Below, piece after piece: positions 8,634 through 17,393 of a DNA stretch of 62,036 nucleotides. Source of the DNA: Pseudomonadota bacterium. Its GTDB lineage: Bacteria > Desulfobacterota > Desulfobacteria > Desulfobacterales > Desulfobacteraceae. The notes under the pieces were generated by a model. The model had not been told where the DNA came from. It searched no databases and saw only the letters and a list, made by a program, of their open reading frames with translations. The stretch is from assembly GCA_018821535.1 (NCBI GenBank), contig JAHJLV010000028.1, forward strand, positions 1 to 62,036, in the 5' to 3' direction. The translations under genes were made by a program, and so were the position numbers. Position 1 is the stretch's first letter. Every line of letters starts with the position of its first letter.

Positions 8634-9524
8634 TCAGTTTTGCAGAAAAAAGTTTCCATCTACCCTGATGGTAGCAGTGCCGCCAAAGAGGATGCGTTCT
8701 TTGTTGTTTTTAATATGTTTTTTCAGTTTTATAAAATTGGGGTTTGCTCTGTCCGGTCCCTGTTCCACCACAAAATCTCCCTGCCATAGATTTAGGCTGC
8801 ATAAATAATTGGCAAAGGCGGCATTCCCTGATCCTGTTGCCGGATCTTCAAGATATCCATATTTGGGTGCGAACACCCGGTTCCGGTATCTGCTGTGTGC
8901 CGTATGAGTTTGTTTTGTTGACACAAGGATGATATCAATTTTGTTGTTTAAACAGAATCTTTTAAGCTTTTCCTGATCCGGGGATATCTTTAAGCATTGG
9001 TCCAAAGACCTTATCCCCACGATTAAGGTTTGCAACCCTGCATTAATGAGATTCAAGGGAAATGAATCATCTATTTCAGATGAACGAATGCCAAGGGCAT
9101 CGGACACGTGCGAAATGTTTACGGGGCATTGAAGAAATTCAGGCTCCGGCGCCATGATGTAGACTGCATCATCTTTTTGAATATGATTAAACACTGATAA
9201 TTTTCCGGCAGCTACATTGATGAATATTTCGCTTTTGTTGAACAGCTCTTTGCGGCTGGCCAATAAATCATACATGATTGCAATGGTTGCATGGCCGCAG
9301 AATGCAACTTCGCATTCTGAAGAATAAAATTTTAAATTAAATTCATCTCCAGTCTGTTTGACAAATCCAACTTCATTAACAAATCCTGAAAGCTGTCCGG
9401 CTATTTGCAGCATTTGATTTTCAGTCAATATATCCTCATTTTCCAGAAGAATATATCCGGCAGGATTGCCTGAAGATGCGCCTGTTGTAAATGCGTCAAT
9501 TTTTTTAAATTTCAAGGTCTTCAT
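8634..9524 (-). CDS. PhzF-family isomerase/epimerase-like protein
   Basis: A 296-residue member of the PhzF family (diaminopimelate epimerase fold). The start KIDAFTTGASSGNPAG and the catalytic-site segment FVNEVGFV with its glutamate are typical, as are AFCGHATIA and LEDPATGSGNAAFANYL. PhzF catalyses an isomerisation in phenazine synthesis, but most family members occur outside phenazine clusters and have unknown substrates, as is likely here. The frame opens with TTG at 9533, but the AAGGAG ribosome binding site is properly spaced from the ATG at 9524. It is co-transcribed with a cupin gene 14 bp upstream and faces a cupin-type regulator. Confidence 0.88.
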   Translation of the reverse strand: MKTLKFKKIDAFTTGASSGNPAGYILLENEDILTENQMLQIAGQLSGFVNEVGFVKQTGDEFNLKFYSSECEVAFCGHATIAIMYDLLASRKELFNKSEIFINVAAGKLSVFNHIQKDDAVYIMAPEPEFLQCPVNISHVSDALGIRSSEIDDSFPLNLINAGLQTLIVGIRSLDQCLKISPDQEKLKRFCLNNKIDIILVSTKQTHTAHSRYRNRVFAPKYGYLEDPATGSGNAAFANYLCSLNLWQGDFVVEQGPDRANPNFIKLKKHIKNNKERILFGGTATIRVDGNFFLQN

Positions 9525-9538
9525 GTTTGACAATCTCC

Positions 9539-9922
9539 TTAAGACGGTATGAAAATTCTATCCTCCCCAAGATGTGACGGAGGAGTGATGAATATGATAT
9601 CCAAATCTTTTTGATTTTTATTTGAAAGCTGGTGGACAATGCCGGGCTTAATTTCAAAAATATCCCCAGATTCAATATGAAAACTATCATGCCAAATGAT
9701 ACGCCCTTCTGATAGTTTGCCTGTATTCATCTGGCCTTTTCCGGAGAGGATCTGGTATATTTCAGAACCTTCAGTATGGTAATGGGCTGACAGTGTTTTT
9801 TTCGGCAGCAGCCTGGCAATGAAAACGCAAGTGTGGCCATCTATTAATTTTTTAATCTGAATATCTGATTCTTTATCCTTTTCCAATGTGTTAAATGAAA
9901 CCGGGATATTGAATTTGTCCAT
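9539..9922 (-). CDS. Cupin-domain protein
   Basis: A 127-residue single-domain cupin. The metal-binding beta-barrel motif is visible as SAHYHTEGSEIYQILSGKG, followed by the second motif IKPGIVHQLSNK. Histidines and glutamate in the first motif should bind a metal. The gene has a strong GAGGAGG ribosome binding site and forms a two-gene operon with the PhzF-like gene. Divergently, an XRE regulator also carries a C-terminal cupin, so a shared small ligand is plausible. Confidence 0.82.
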   Translation of the reverse strand: MDKFNIPVSFNTLEKDKESDIQIKKLIDGHTCVFIARLLPKKTLSAHYHTEGSEIYQILSGKGQMNTGKLSEGRIIWHDSFHIESGDIFEIKPGIVHQLSNKNQKDLDIIFITPPSHLGEDRIFIPS

Positions 9923-10031
9923 ATTGCACCTCCTCGATATAATATGTTATATTTTATTCTTTTAAAGTGGAATATACGATATAATGGAAATAAATTCAAT
10001 ATAATAAAATAATGTTCAATGGGGAGCGCCT
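9923..10031. promoter_or_regulatory. Divergent promoter region, cupin/phzF and XRE regulator
   Basis: A very AT-rich 109-base region between divergent genes. It contains the direct repeat CGATATAAT at 9935-9943 and 9977-9985, 42 bp (four helical turns) apart. The second copy includes a TATAAT that could be the -10 of the regulator's own promoter. This suggests the XRE-cupin regulator controls both directions from paired sites. No clear -35 was found; assignment is tentative. Confidence 0.35.
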
Positions 10032-10583
10032 ATGGAAAAAATAAATGAAAATATTACAGTAAATTTAAAATTGCTCCGTAAAAACAAAGGTCTTACGTTG
10101 GAAGATGTGTCAAACATTTCAGGCGTCAGCAAGAGTATGCTCAGTGAAATCGAAAGAGGCGCTACAAATCCAACTATTCTTGTATTATGGAAAATTGCAC
10201 AGGGTTTAAAAATTCCTTTGACCAAGTTAATTGAAGAGGAAGAAAAAGAGTATCTGGTTGTAAAAAAAGATGAAAATAAATTGATGAGTGAAGACGAAAA
10301 ATTAAATATTTTCAGTATATTCCCTTATTACGAGCCGCATAGGTCAGAGGTATATAAAATTGAAATGGCAGGCTTTTCTAAATTGTCTAATGATGGCCAT
10401 ATGAATGGTGTGGACGAAATTATATTTGTTATGGAAGGGAAAGTAAAAATGGTGCTGGGAAGTTCTGAAACGGAATTGCAAAAAGGTGATGCCATCCGGT
10501 TTAACGGAGAAATATCACACGGGTTTATAAATGATCATACAGAAAATGCAATGCTGTTAAATTTTATGATTTATGAACAATAA
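10032..10583 (+). CDS. XRE-family regulator with C-terminal cupin
   Basis: A 183-residue transcription regulator. Residues about 8-65 form an XRE/Cro helix-turn-helix (LKLLRKNKGLTLEDVSNISG, then SKSMLSEIERGATNPT). Residues about 110-180 form a cupin sensor barrel (EIIFVMEGKVKMVLGS and GDAIRFNGEISHGFIN). This PuuR/SutR-like architecture usually represses or activates adjacent metabolic genes in response to a small molecule bound in the cupin. It is divergent from the cupin-phzF pair and followed by an MFS transporter, its likely regulatory targets. GGGGAG before the ATG supports the start. Confidence 0.88.
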   Translation: MEKINENITVNLKLLRKNKGLTLEDVSNISGVSKSMLSEIERGATNPTILVLWKIAQGLKIPLTKLIEEEEKEYLVVKKDENKLMSEDEKLNIFSIFPYYEPHRSEVYKIEMAGFSKLSNDGHMNGVDEIIFVMEGKVKMVLGSSETELQKGDAIRFNGEISHGFINDHTENAMLLNFMIYEQ

Positions 10584-10749
10584 ATCGAGCGTTTGCTCTA
10601 TTTTAATTGACAAGCAATTTCCATAAGCGTTACAACTATACCCCGTGTATAAATATGGCCCAAAAATATCTGATGCCTGCTATTTGCAGTGATCGGCCTG
10701 TCTTGTGGTCCGGAAATTCAAAAAGGGAACTGGAGAGCTGTTTTTAGCA

Positions 10750-12015
10750 ATGATGTATAAAAAAATTTATTACGGCTGGTATATGGTTGCGGTGTGTTTT
10801 CTGCTGTGTTTTCTTTTTGCCGGTGCCGGGTTTTATTCGTTCAGTATTTTTATTAAACCCATTGAAGCGGAATTCGGCTGGAGCCGTTCGGCAATTTCTC
10901 TGACCATGTCCATCTATCTGGTTTTGGGGGGCTTGATGGGTCCGGTTGTGGGCAGGGTGCTCCAGCAGTACGGCCCCAGAAAAGTGATGCGGGCAGGCGC
11001 ATTTTTTGCCGGAATCAGTTTTATGCTGGTGAGTCTGACACAGTCGCTGTGGTATTTTTATGCAACATATGCATTGCTGGCCTTGTCTATCAGTCATATG
11101 GCTGTTATTCCCGTGAGCAGTCTTCTGGCCAACTGGTTTGACAAACGGCGGGGGACTGCGGTGGGCATCGCCATGGTGGGAATTTCTGCAGGAGGTTTGC
11201 TGCTGGCTCCTTTTGTCGGATGGGTAACGGTTCACTTTGGCTGGAAATATGCATTTTTAGGGATCGGTCTTATTGTATGGACCACAGCACTTCCTGCGAT
11301 TCATTTTTTTGTCAGGGACAAACCCTCTGATATCGGGGCTTTTGTGAATGGCGCTTCCGGCCTTAAATCTGTTGAAAAAGAAAAAAATGAACTGTCCTTT
11401 GATATGGTTGGCGGTGTGCCGGCACATCAGGTGCTGAAAAGCCGTTCTTTCTGGTGCATATTCCTTGCCTTTTTTCTGGCACCTTTTTCCCAGATGGGGG
11501 TTCTGCAGCATCAGGTTCCGATTATTATGGATTCGGGAATCTCCGGGGCCATGGCCACAGCAGCGCTCGGGGTCACCGCCGGAGTCGGCGGCATCGGCAA
11601 GCTGAGTTTTGGCAGGCTATCTGAAATACTGCCTTTCCGATACGTGGTGCTGATCTGTTTCGGGCTTCAGGCACTGGGGGTCGTGCTTCTTATCAATACC
11701 CATACGGTGATCGCATTGTGGCTTTATGTGATACTGTTCGGTTTTTCCATGGGGGGCGTTGTGGTGCTTATCCCTCTGGTGGTGGCGCACTACTGGGGAC
11801 TTGTTTCATACGGTGTGCTTCTGGGTATTGTCTGGGCGGCCAATGCGATTGGCGGCGCCTGTGGAACGTATTCATCCGGCCTGCTTTATGATGTTCTGGG
11901 TAATTACGAATATGCTCTGTATCTGTTTATCCTTGCATATATTGTCTCAATTTTAATTTTTTTTGCAGCAGGCAAGCCCATATACAGTGACACGCCTGAT
12001 ATTGAAAAAAATTGA
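10750..12015 (+). CDS. MFS transporter (OFA/monocarboxylate-like)
   Basis: A 421-residue major facilitator protein with twelve predicted helices. The N terminus YYGWYMVAVCFLLCF, the segment FGWSRSAISLTMSIY and the loop after GPVVGRVLQQYGPRKVM are typical of the OFA (oxalate/formate antiporter) and related monocarboxylate group. The frame is open from 10705, but CTGGAGAG lies upstream of the ATG pair at 10750/10753. Substrate is probably a small organic acid, by family only. It follows the XRE-cupin regulator by 166 bp, a gap holding no gene or clear promoter. Confidence 0.83.
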   Translation: MMYKKIYYGWYMVAVCFLLCFLFAGAGFYSFSIFIKPIEAEFGWSRSAISLTMSIYLVLGGLMGPVVGRVLQQYGPRKVMRAGAFFAGISFMLVSLTQSLWYFYATYALLALSISHMAVIPVSSLLANWFDKRRGTAVGIAMVGISAGGLLLAPFVGWVTVHFGWKYAFLGIGLIVWTTALPAIHFFVRDKPSDIGAFVNGASGLKSVEKEKNELSFDMVGGVPAHQVLKSRSFWCIFLAFFLAPFSQMGVLQHQVPIIMDSGISGAMATAALGVTAGVGGIGKLSFGRLSEILPFRYVVLICFGLQALGVVLLINTHTVIALWLYVILFGFSMGGVVVLIPLVVAHYWGLVSYGVLLGIVWAANAIGGACGTYSSGLLYDVLGNYEYALYLFILAYIVSILIFFAAGKPIYSDTPDIEKN

Positions 12016-12114
12016 TTCCATAAAGGCGTGGGTTCACGTTTATGCCACAAAGCCGGTTTTCTTCGTATTGCATTTTTGCGCATATTCTGGCATTAATGGC
12101 AGGGGTGAAAAATT

Positions 12115-12222
12115 ATGGAAAATCAAAAAACCAATAAAAAAAACATATTGTCCAGGATCTTGGACTGGCTGGCCCGGGGAAACCGGTCTGCCATGAAAAA
12201 AGGGGATCTGTGCGGCAGTTGA
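12115..12222 (+). CDS. Small 35-residue protein, possible CxxU readthrough
   Basis: A short ORF encoding 35 residues, basic, with the core ILSRILDWLARGN and ending LCGS before TGA. A weak AGGGG ribosome binding site sits eight bases upstream. I do not recognise the family with certainty. Oddly, the stop TGA would complete a C-G-S-U redox motif if read as selenocysteine. A hairpin with a five-base-pair stem (plus one wobble pair) and a GGTC loop lies 20 bases downstream, and the frame then stays open for 20 more codons to TAA at 12283-12285. It may simply be a small protein ending in CGS; the readthrough idea is speculative. It precedes the coiled-coil protein and multiheme cytochrome. Confidence 0.45.
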   Translation: MENQKTNKKNILSRILDWLARGNRSAMKKGDLCGS

Positions 12223-12288
12223 ACGCCGAACAAACGTATGCCGGTCGGCATGAAAAAACAAATAAAAAGAGAAAATAAAGTGTAATGT

Positions 12289-12729
12289 ATGAGCAGTTCC
12301 ATAGTAAAAAGCATATTGCAGAGAATAAATTTTATTGAAACAGATATGAATCTGCACAAACAGATCCTGATGTCCATTCCTACAAAAGAAACACATGAAA
12401 TGGAAAAAGTAATTAAAAAAATTGCCGGGTTCAAACAGCAGATTGAAGATCTTCGCATGGAAATTCAAAAAACAGACCAGGATGAGTATGCAAAGATCAT
12501 TGCCATTGAACAGGCAGCCCGGAAATTTTCGCAGATTTCAAAGGATAAAAAATTCATTCAGGTAAATACCCTGAATGAGACCGGTGAATGTTATATTACC
12601 TTTAATGACGGAACCAGACTGGATTGTCTGGTGGCGGCAAAAGAGGAAAACGGAAACTGGACTGTGCTGACTCTTGACGGCGAAACAAAAGAATACCCGG
12701 GCGGGTTTATAAAACAGGAGAAACAATGA
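12289..12729 (+). CDS. Hypothetical coiled-coil protein
   Basis: A 146-residue protein of unknown function. Residues about 30-85 are heptad-rich and charged (KVIKKIAGFKQQIEDLRMEI), suggesting a coiled coil. The C-terminal part (YITFNDGTRLDCLVAA followed by a WTVLTLDGETKEYPGG stretch) looks like a small beta domain. No signal peptide or membrane segment. Its last codons overlap the start of the multiheme cytochrome (ATGATG/TGA), so the two are translationally coupled, which hints at a shared process such as cytochrome assembly or regulation. That link is inference. Confidence 0.65.
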   Translation: MSSSIVKSILQRINFIETDMNLHKQILMSIPTKETHEMEKVIKKIAGFKQQIEDLRMEIQKTDQDEYAKIIAIEQAARKFSQISKDKKFIQVNTLNETGECYITFNDGTRLDCLVAAKEENGNWTVLTLDGETKEYPGGFIKQEKQ

Positions 12730-14096
12730 TGGATATAATTAAAAAAATTATTTTTCCCTTCTGCCTGCTGGCAGCAGGTATTTCATTATGTGTGACTGCA
12801 GTCTCTGCAACCCAGAAGAATACGGTTCCAGTCGTTCAACCGGAACAGACGTTCCAGATTGATCAGTTTATTTCACCGGACACCTGTGGCGACTGTCACG
12901 CTCAGATATATGAACAATGGGAAAATTCCATGCATCACCTTTCCCATAAAGATCCTGTGTATTCACGGGTGTCTCAGTTTTTAAGAAAAGGGCTGACAGA
13001 TGCAGGGGAAATCGAAGAAGCAGAATCCTGTGTTAAATGTCATACGCCCGTGGGATATGTGACAGGATTTCCCAAAAAGGTATCTGATGATCTGAGTAAA
13101 ACCCCTGAGATCGCCACCCGGGGAATTCAGTGTGATTATTGTCATTCGGCTGAGTCAGTACGCCAGATTCATAATAACGGGTTGGTGATCCGACCCGGTC
13201 AGGGTGAAGATGACCCGGGTGTTAAATATGGTCCGTTTGATGATTCTGAACCGGATTTCCATGAGGCACAGTATTCACAGCTGCACACAGATTCAAAAAT
13301 CTGCGGCACCTGTCATAATGTAAAACATGTTGCCTTTGGTACGGATCTTGAGACGACATACACAGAATGGGAAAACAGTGCCTACAATTCACCGGATCCT
13401 GAAAAAAAGATTGCCTGCCAGGGATGCCACATGTATCAGCGCCCCGGCATACCTGCCACAGGGTCCACCCCCCGGCCTGAAAATCCGGGTTCTGCAACGG
13501 ACTACAGTGTGGAAAGACCCCATATTTTTACCCATTATTTTGTGGGGGCAAACACCTTTGTCCCGGCCGGATTCGGTGGAAAACTGAAAGCCACCATGGC
13601 AGAAGAACGCTTGAAAAATGCTGCCACAGTGTCCGTGGATACCTCAAAAACCGGTCAGAAAAAACTGGAGATTACAATCGCCAATGTGGGTGCCGGTCAT
13701 TGTATTCCCACAGGTCTGACGGATTTCCGTCAGGTATGGCTTGAAATCATTGTTCAGGATAGGGGCGGAAAAACAATATATCAGTCCGGGGTTCTGGATG
13801 ACAATCATATCCTGCCGGATACTGCAGTCATATTTAATACCGTCTTTGGAGACGGCAAGGGAAACAAAGTGATCAATATTGCCAAGGCCCGGCAGATTCT
13901 TAAAGATAACCGGATCAAGCCCAATCAGCGCGTGATCCAGACCATTGACCTGCCGATTGTGCCTGAAAAAGACAGCCGGGTGTCGGTGCGTCTGCTCTAC
14001 CGGGGTGCCCCTCAGTATATTTTAAATCTGCTGCCGGGTGAAAAAATCGGTCCGCTTCCTGTGGTGGAAATGGCAAAGGCCCAGGTGAAGATCTAA
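12726..14096 (+). CDS. Secreted pentaheme cytochrome c
   Basis: A 456-residue exported multiheme cytochrome. After an N-terminal signal sequence (about residues 1-29) there are five CxxCH heme sites: CGDCH, CVKCH, CDYCH, CGTCH and CQGCH, within the first 240 residues, in the manner of the cytochrome c554 family. The rest is a heme-free, beta-rich domain (KKLEITIANVGAGHCIPTG). The family transfers electrons in the periplasm; several members act on nitrogen or sulfur oxyanions but no substrate can be assigned here. Two adjacent ATGs overlap the previous stop; the AGGAG site fits either. No maturation genes are adjacent. Confidence 0.85.
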   Translation: MMDIIKKIIFPFCLLAAGISLCVTAVSATQKNTVPVVQPEQTFQIDQFISPDTCGDCHAQIYEQWENSMHHLSHKDPVYSRVSQFLRKGLTDAGEIEEAESCVKCHTPVGYVTGFPKKVSDDLSKTPEIATRGIQCDYCHSAESVRQIHNNGLVIRPGQGEDDPGVKYGPFDDSEPDFHEAQYSQLHTDSKICGTCHNVKHVAFGTDLETTYTEWENSAYNSPDPEKKIACQGCHMYQRPGIPATGSTPRPENPGSATDYSVERPHIFTHYFVGANTFVPAGFGGKLKATMAEERLKNAATVSVDTSKTGQKKLEITIANVGAGHCIPTGLTDFRQVWLEIIVQDRGGKTIYQSGVLDDNHILPDTAVIFNTVFGDGKGNKVINIAKARQILKDNRIKPNQRVIQTIDLPIVPEKDSRVSVRLLYRGAPQYILNLLPGEKIGPLPVVEMAKAQVKI

Positions 14097-14113
14097 ATCA
14101 TCATCTGAATAAT

Positions 14114-14530
14114 TTATTCGATCTTGCCCATTTCTTCGCCCATCTGCTGCATGGCTGCCTGAACTTTGCTGTCCATCATATATTGGGTGATTTTCATCAT
14201 GGTGCCTGGAATTTTTGCTGAAACGTCTTCCATGCGTTTGAATTCATCTTCCATTCCTTCGGGTGTTTTGCCCATTCGAAACTCAGGATATTTTTTCTCA
14301 AATTCCATCAGTTCCGGAATCAGCGCTTTCATTTCCCGGGTGTAGTTTTCAATTGTTTTGACAACTTCATCTGCATTGCCGGCCTTTTCAAGACCGTTGA
14401 CATAGGCTTCGGTAATATCGACCTGCTTTTTTATGATTGCTTCAGCCTCATTGCTGCCTGATCCGCAGCCGGCGATTAAAAACACAGTCAGTACTGCGGC
14501 AGATAACATCATTCCATACACTTTTTTCAT
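14114..14530 (-). CDS. Small lipoprotein, helical
   Basis: A 138-residue predicted lipoprotein with a signal peptide ending in the lipobox LIAGC (Cys22). The mature part is strongly helical and charged, with many Met, Glu and Lys residues and a C-terminal MGEEMGKIE, and no recognisable catalytic motif. I do not recognise the family. It converges on the multiheme cytochrome gene with only 17 bases between stops. A GGAGAATATATA leader before the ATG serves as ribosome binding site. Confidence 0.7.
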   Translation of the reverse strand: MKKVYGMMLSAAVLTVFLIAGCGSGSNEAEAIIKKQVDITEAYVNGLEKAGNADEVVKTIENYTREMKALIPELMEFEKKYPEFRMGKTPEGMEDEFKRMEDVSAKIPGTMMKITQYMMDSKVQAAMQQMGEEMGKIE

Positions 14531-14619
14531 TATATATTCTCCTTAAAATTTAATAATGGCAGTTGAAACAGGATGTAAACCTTCTTATATATGAATCTGC
14601 TCCAGCACACAAGCATCCT

Positions 14620-15537
14620 TTAATTTTTAAGGATGTTGCTGCCCACCGGATGATAGTGGACATAAACTTTTCGAAGCATTTCAATCTCTTTGATAAGGAT
14701 GTCTTCTGCGGCATCGGCAATTTTATTCCCCTGTTCCACTGTCAGGCTGCCATCAATGCAAATAGTCAGGTTCATGACAAGATAGGGCCCGAATCTGTGG
14801 GCATGAATGTCTTCAATGGATTTGATATCTTCCATGGTGTCAAGAAGTTCATGAATCCGTTCAGAAATTTCTCCGGAGGGAATATTGTCCATGAGATCTG
14901 AAGAGGCCTCCCGAAGAATATCCATGCCGGTTTTTGCCACGATCACGGCAACAAAGGCACCGGCAACCGGGTCTACCCAGGTGAACCCTGCCAGACTGAA
15001 CACAATACCGATTCCAGCACCTGCAGAAGCGAAAATATCATTTCTGTGATCTTTTGCCAGAGCACTGATGGCAAGATTTCTGGTTTTTTTGCTGATAAAA
15101 TTTGCATGCATCATGAGAAAAATCTTAAAGAGGATGGTTATCAGGGCAACAACAAGTGCAAACACGCGGACCTGCTGTTCAGGAGCCGCGCCGGAAAACA
15201 GATCAAATACACAATTCACCGAATCCCAGAATATCGCAGCGCCTGTGGTGATGACAAAAGCCCCGACAACTAACGCTGCAATGGTTTCCAACTGATGGTG
15301 GCCATATGGATGTTCAGAATCTGCAGGTTTTCCCGACAATCGGACAAAGATTTTAACCACAACAAAATAAATAACATCAGAGACCGAGTTGATACCGTCC
15401 GCCAAAAGGCCCTGGCTGTGTCCCAGTATCCCGGCAAGAACCTTTACAAACGCAAGGACAGCATTAAAGGCAAGGCCGATATTGACGACAAATTCAGCAG
15501 CTTTCTGACGACTCATATTTTCGGTTTCAGGTATCAT
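14620..15537 (-). CDS. Cation diffusion facilitator, probable Mn-type
   Basis: A 305-residue CDF transporter with six membrane helices and a C-terminal cytoplasmic domain (MEDIKSIEDIHAHRFG), exporting divalent metal against protons. The metal site in helix 2 reads N-S-V-S-D (within ADGINSVSDV) and in helix 5 D-H-R-N-D (within KDHRNDIFAS). An Asn/Asp plus Asp/Asp site is the pattern associated with manganese-transporting CDFs, rather than the Asp/Asp plus His/Asp of zinc transporters such as YiiP. The open frame extends 23 codons further upstream, but GAAAGGAAG precedes the ATG at 15537. It follows the SulP gene and lies near mntP. Confidence 0.87.
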   Translation of the reverse strand: MIPETENMSRQKAAEFVVNIGLAFNAVLAFVKVLAGILGHSQGLLADGINSVSDVIYFVVVKIFVRLSGKPADSEHPYGHHQLETIAALVVGAFVITTGAAIFWDSVNCVFDLFSGAAPEQQVRVFALVVALITILFKIFLMMHANFISKKTRNLAISALAKDHRNDIFASAGAGIGIVFSLAGFTWVDPVAGAFVAVIVAKTGMDILREASSDLMDNIPSGEISERIHELLDTMEDIKSIEDIHAHRFGPYLVMNLTICIDGSLTVEQGNKIADAAEDILIKEIEMLRKVYVHYHPVGSNILKN

Positions 15538-15583
15538 TTTCTTCCTTTCAAATCTGTCTATATTACTCAGTCTGGCGGGAATG

Positions 15584-17371
15584 TCAATCAACCGGACATT
15601 CATCAAAAACTTTTAACGGGCAGGTTTGACAGGTCGCTTTATCCAGTTTTGAAATGATATGGCAGATGGCGTCCTGTTTTGAGTCAAAGATGTTCTGCTC
15701 ATGAATTTCATGAAGATAGCCGCCGGTTTTCAGGAAGTCCAGAATTTGCTGATTCAACCGGCACAGATACAGGTCTTTTTTAAAGGCCCGTCTTCTTTGC
15801 GCCTCTTCAACCAGCATCATGGCACCCGAGATATCAATATAGCTGATCCCGGATCCTACAATGAGAAGATGCCCGGGACTTTCCTGATCAAGATCCTCAA
15901 GATATTCTGAAACATGATTGACTGCGCCGAAAAACAAAGACCCGTCAATGCGGATAATCTTCAGCTCAGGGCATTCAGGGCTGTTTTTGCATTCAGGGGT
16001 TTGCATGCCCGCAATATTTCTCATGCGGCGTTTGCCGCTCACCGTATCCGGGACAAGGGTCTGAATATGCGGATGAGACATTCTTGAAAGATAGATGGCA
16101 AGGGATAAAAGCACGCCGGTGTAAATGGCAAATTCAATTTGAAATAAAAGGGTGCCGCAGAAGGTGGTTATCAAGACAAAGGATTCTGACGGACTGGTTT
16201 TCAGAATTTCCTTGATATGGGTGATATCAATGAGTTTAAAAGCTACAATCAGGATGATACTTCCCATGGCGGACAGGGGAAGCCAGGCGGTCAAAGGAGC
16301 GATCAGTAGAATAATGGCGGCCAGAATCAGCGCTGAAAAAATGCCGGACAAAGGAGTGACAGCGCCGGATTCGTAATTGACACCGGATCGGGTAAAGGAG
16401 CCGGAACTGGCATAGGCGGAAAAAAAACTGCCAATGATGTTGGACAGGCCCTGACCGATGAACTCCTGATTCCCGTTGATGTGCTGTCTGGAGTGTACGG
16501 TTATGGCCCTGGCAATGGAAGAGGCTTCTATCAGTCCCAACAGCGCAATGGCCAGCGCCCCCGGGCCCAGCATCCGGATGGTCTCAAATGTCAGATCCGG
16601 TGTTGAAAACGGCGGCAGTTGACCGGGAAGCGCCCCTAAAAGTCTTACGCCGTGACTGTCTGCCTGCAGGACAACCGCCAGCAGACTGCCCATGACCATT
16701 GCGATCAGCAGGCCTGGCCAGCGCGGCCACAGCGTTTTTAAGGTTGCCCCGCAGATCAGTGTGACCAGCGCAATGATAAGCTCATATCTGTTGGCATGGT
16801 TGAATGATTTTAAAATGAACGACCAGCTGGCAAGAAAAGAGGCGCCCCCGGGAATATCAATTCCCATGGCATATTTTATCTGGCCGGTGGCAATCAGACA
16901 GGCCGCTCCTGCGGTGAATCCCACGATAACGGAATGGGACACAAAGTTTAAAATCGAACCCAGCCGGACAAGGCCGAATGCCAGTTGAAAAACGCCGGCA
17001 AGAAAGGTCAGGGTCAGCACAAGGGAGATAAAACCTGCGGATCCGGGTTCTGCAAGCGGGCTTAAGGTTGAGAAAATAATGATGGAAAGTGCAGTGGTCG
17101 GTCCGCTGATCAGATGCCTCGAAGATCCGAAAAGTGCGGCAACGATTGGCGGAATAATAGCGGTGTATAAGCCGTATTCTGCAGGAAGCCCTGCAATCAT
17201 GGCAAAGGAAACACCCTGGGGAAGAACAATAAACGCTCCTGTCAGGCCGGCCATCAGATCTGCCCGCAAGGATTTTTTATTAACCAGTTCCAGCCATTGC
17301 AGGAATGGAAACAGTTTTATCCGGGAGGAGATTTTCCAGGATGGCAGTGTTGAAGGGTGTTTTGATTTCAT
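15584..17371 (-). CDS. SulP-family anion transporter with STAS domain
   Basis: A 595-residue SulP/SLC26 permease. The N-terminal membrane domain of about 400 residues begins with DLMAGLTGAFIVLPQGVSFAM and contains GPTTALSIII. A cytoplasmic STAS domain occupies roughly residues 450-560 (IIRIDGSLFFGAVNHV, YIDISGAMMLVEEAQRR). A short cysteine-containing tail (CQTCPLKVFDECP) follows, which is unusual. Possible substrates are sulfate, bicarbonate or other anions; in a sulfate reducer sulfate uptake is plausible but not shown. The frame is open from 17437, but that would overlap the gene upstream; the ATG at 17371 lies 22 bases after that gene's stop. Confidence 0.88.
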   Translation of the reverse strand: MKSKHPSTLPSWKISSRIKLFPFLQWLELVNKKSLRADLMAGLTGAFIVLPQGVSFAMIAGLPAEYGLYTAIIPPIVAALFGSSRHLISGPTTALSIIIFSTLSPLAEPGSAGFISLVLTLTFLAGVFQLAFGLVRLGSILNFVSHSVIVGFTAGAACLIATGQIKYAMGIDIPGGASFLASWSFILKSFNHANRYELIIALVTLICGATLKTLWPRWPGLLIAMVMGSLLAVVLQADSHGVRLLGALPGQLPPFSTPDLTFETIRMLGPGALAIALLGLIEASSIARAITVHSRQHINGNQEFIGQGLSNIIGSFFSAYASSGSFTRSGVNYESGAVTPLSGIFSALILAAIILLIAPLTAWLPLSAMGSIILIVAFKLIDITHIKEILKTSPSESFVLITTFCGTLLFQIEFAIYTGVLLSLAIYLSRMSHPHIQTLVPDTVSGKRRMRNIAGMQTPECKNSPECPELKIIRIDGSLFFGAVNHVSEYLEDLDQESPGHLLIVGSGISYIDISGAMMLVEEAQRRRAFKKDLYLCRLNQQILDFLKTGGYLHEIHEQNIFDSKQDAICHIISKLDKATCQTCPLKVFDECPVD

Positions 17372-17393
17372 ATATATCCCGGTTTTTTGGTTT

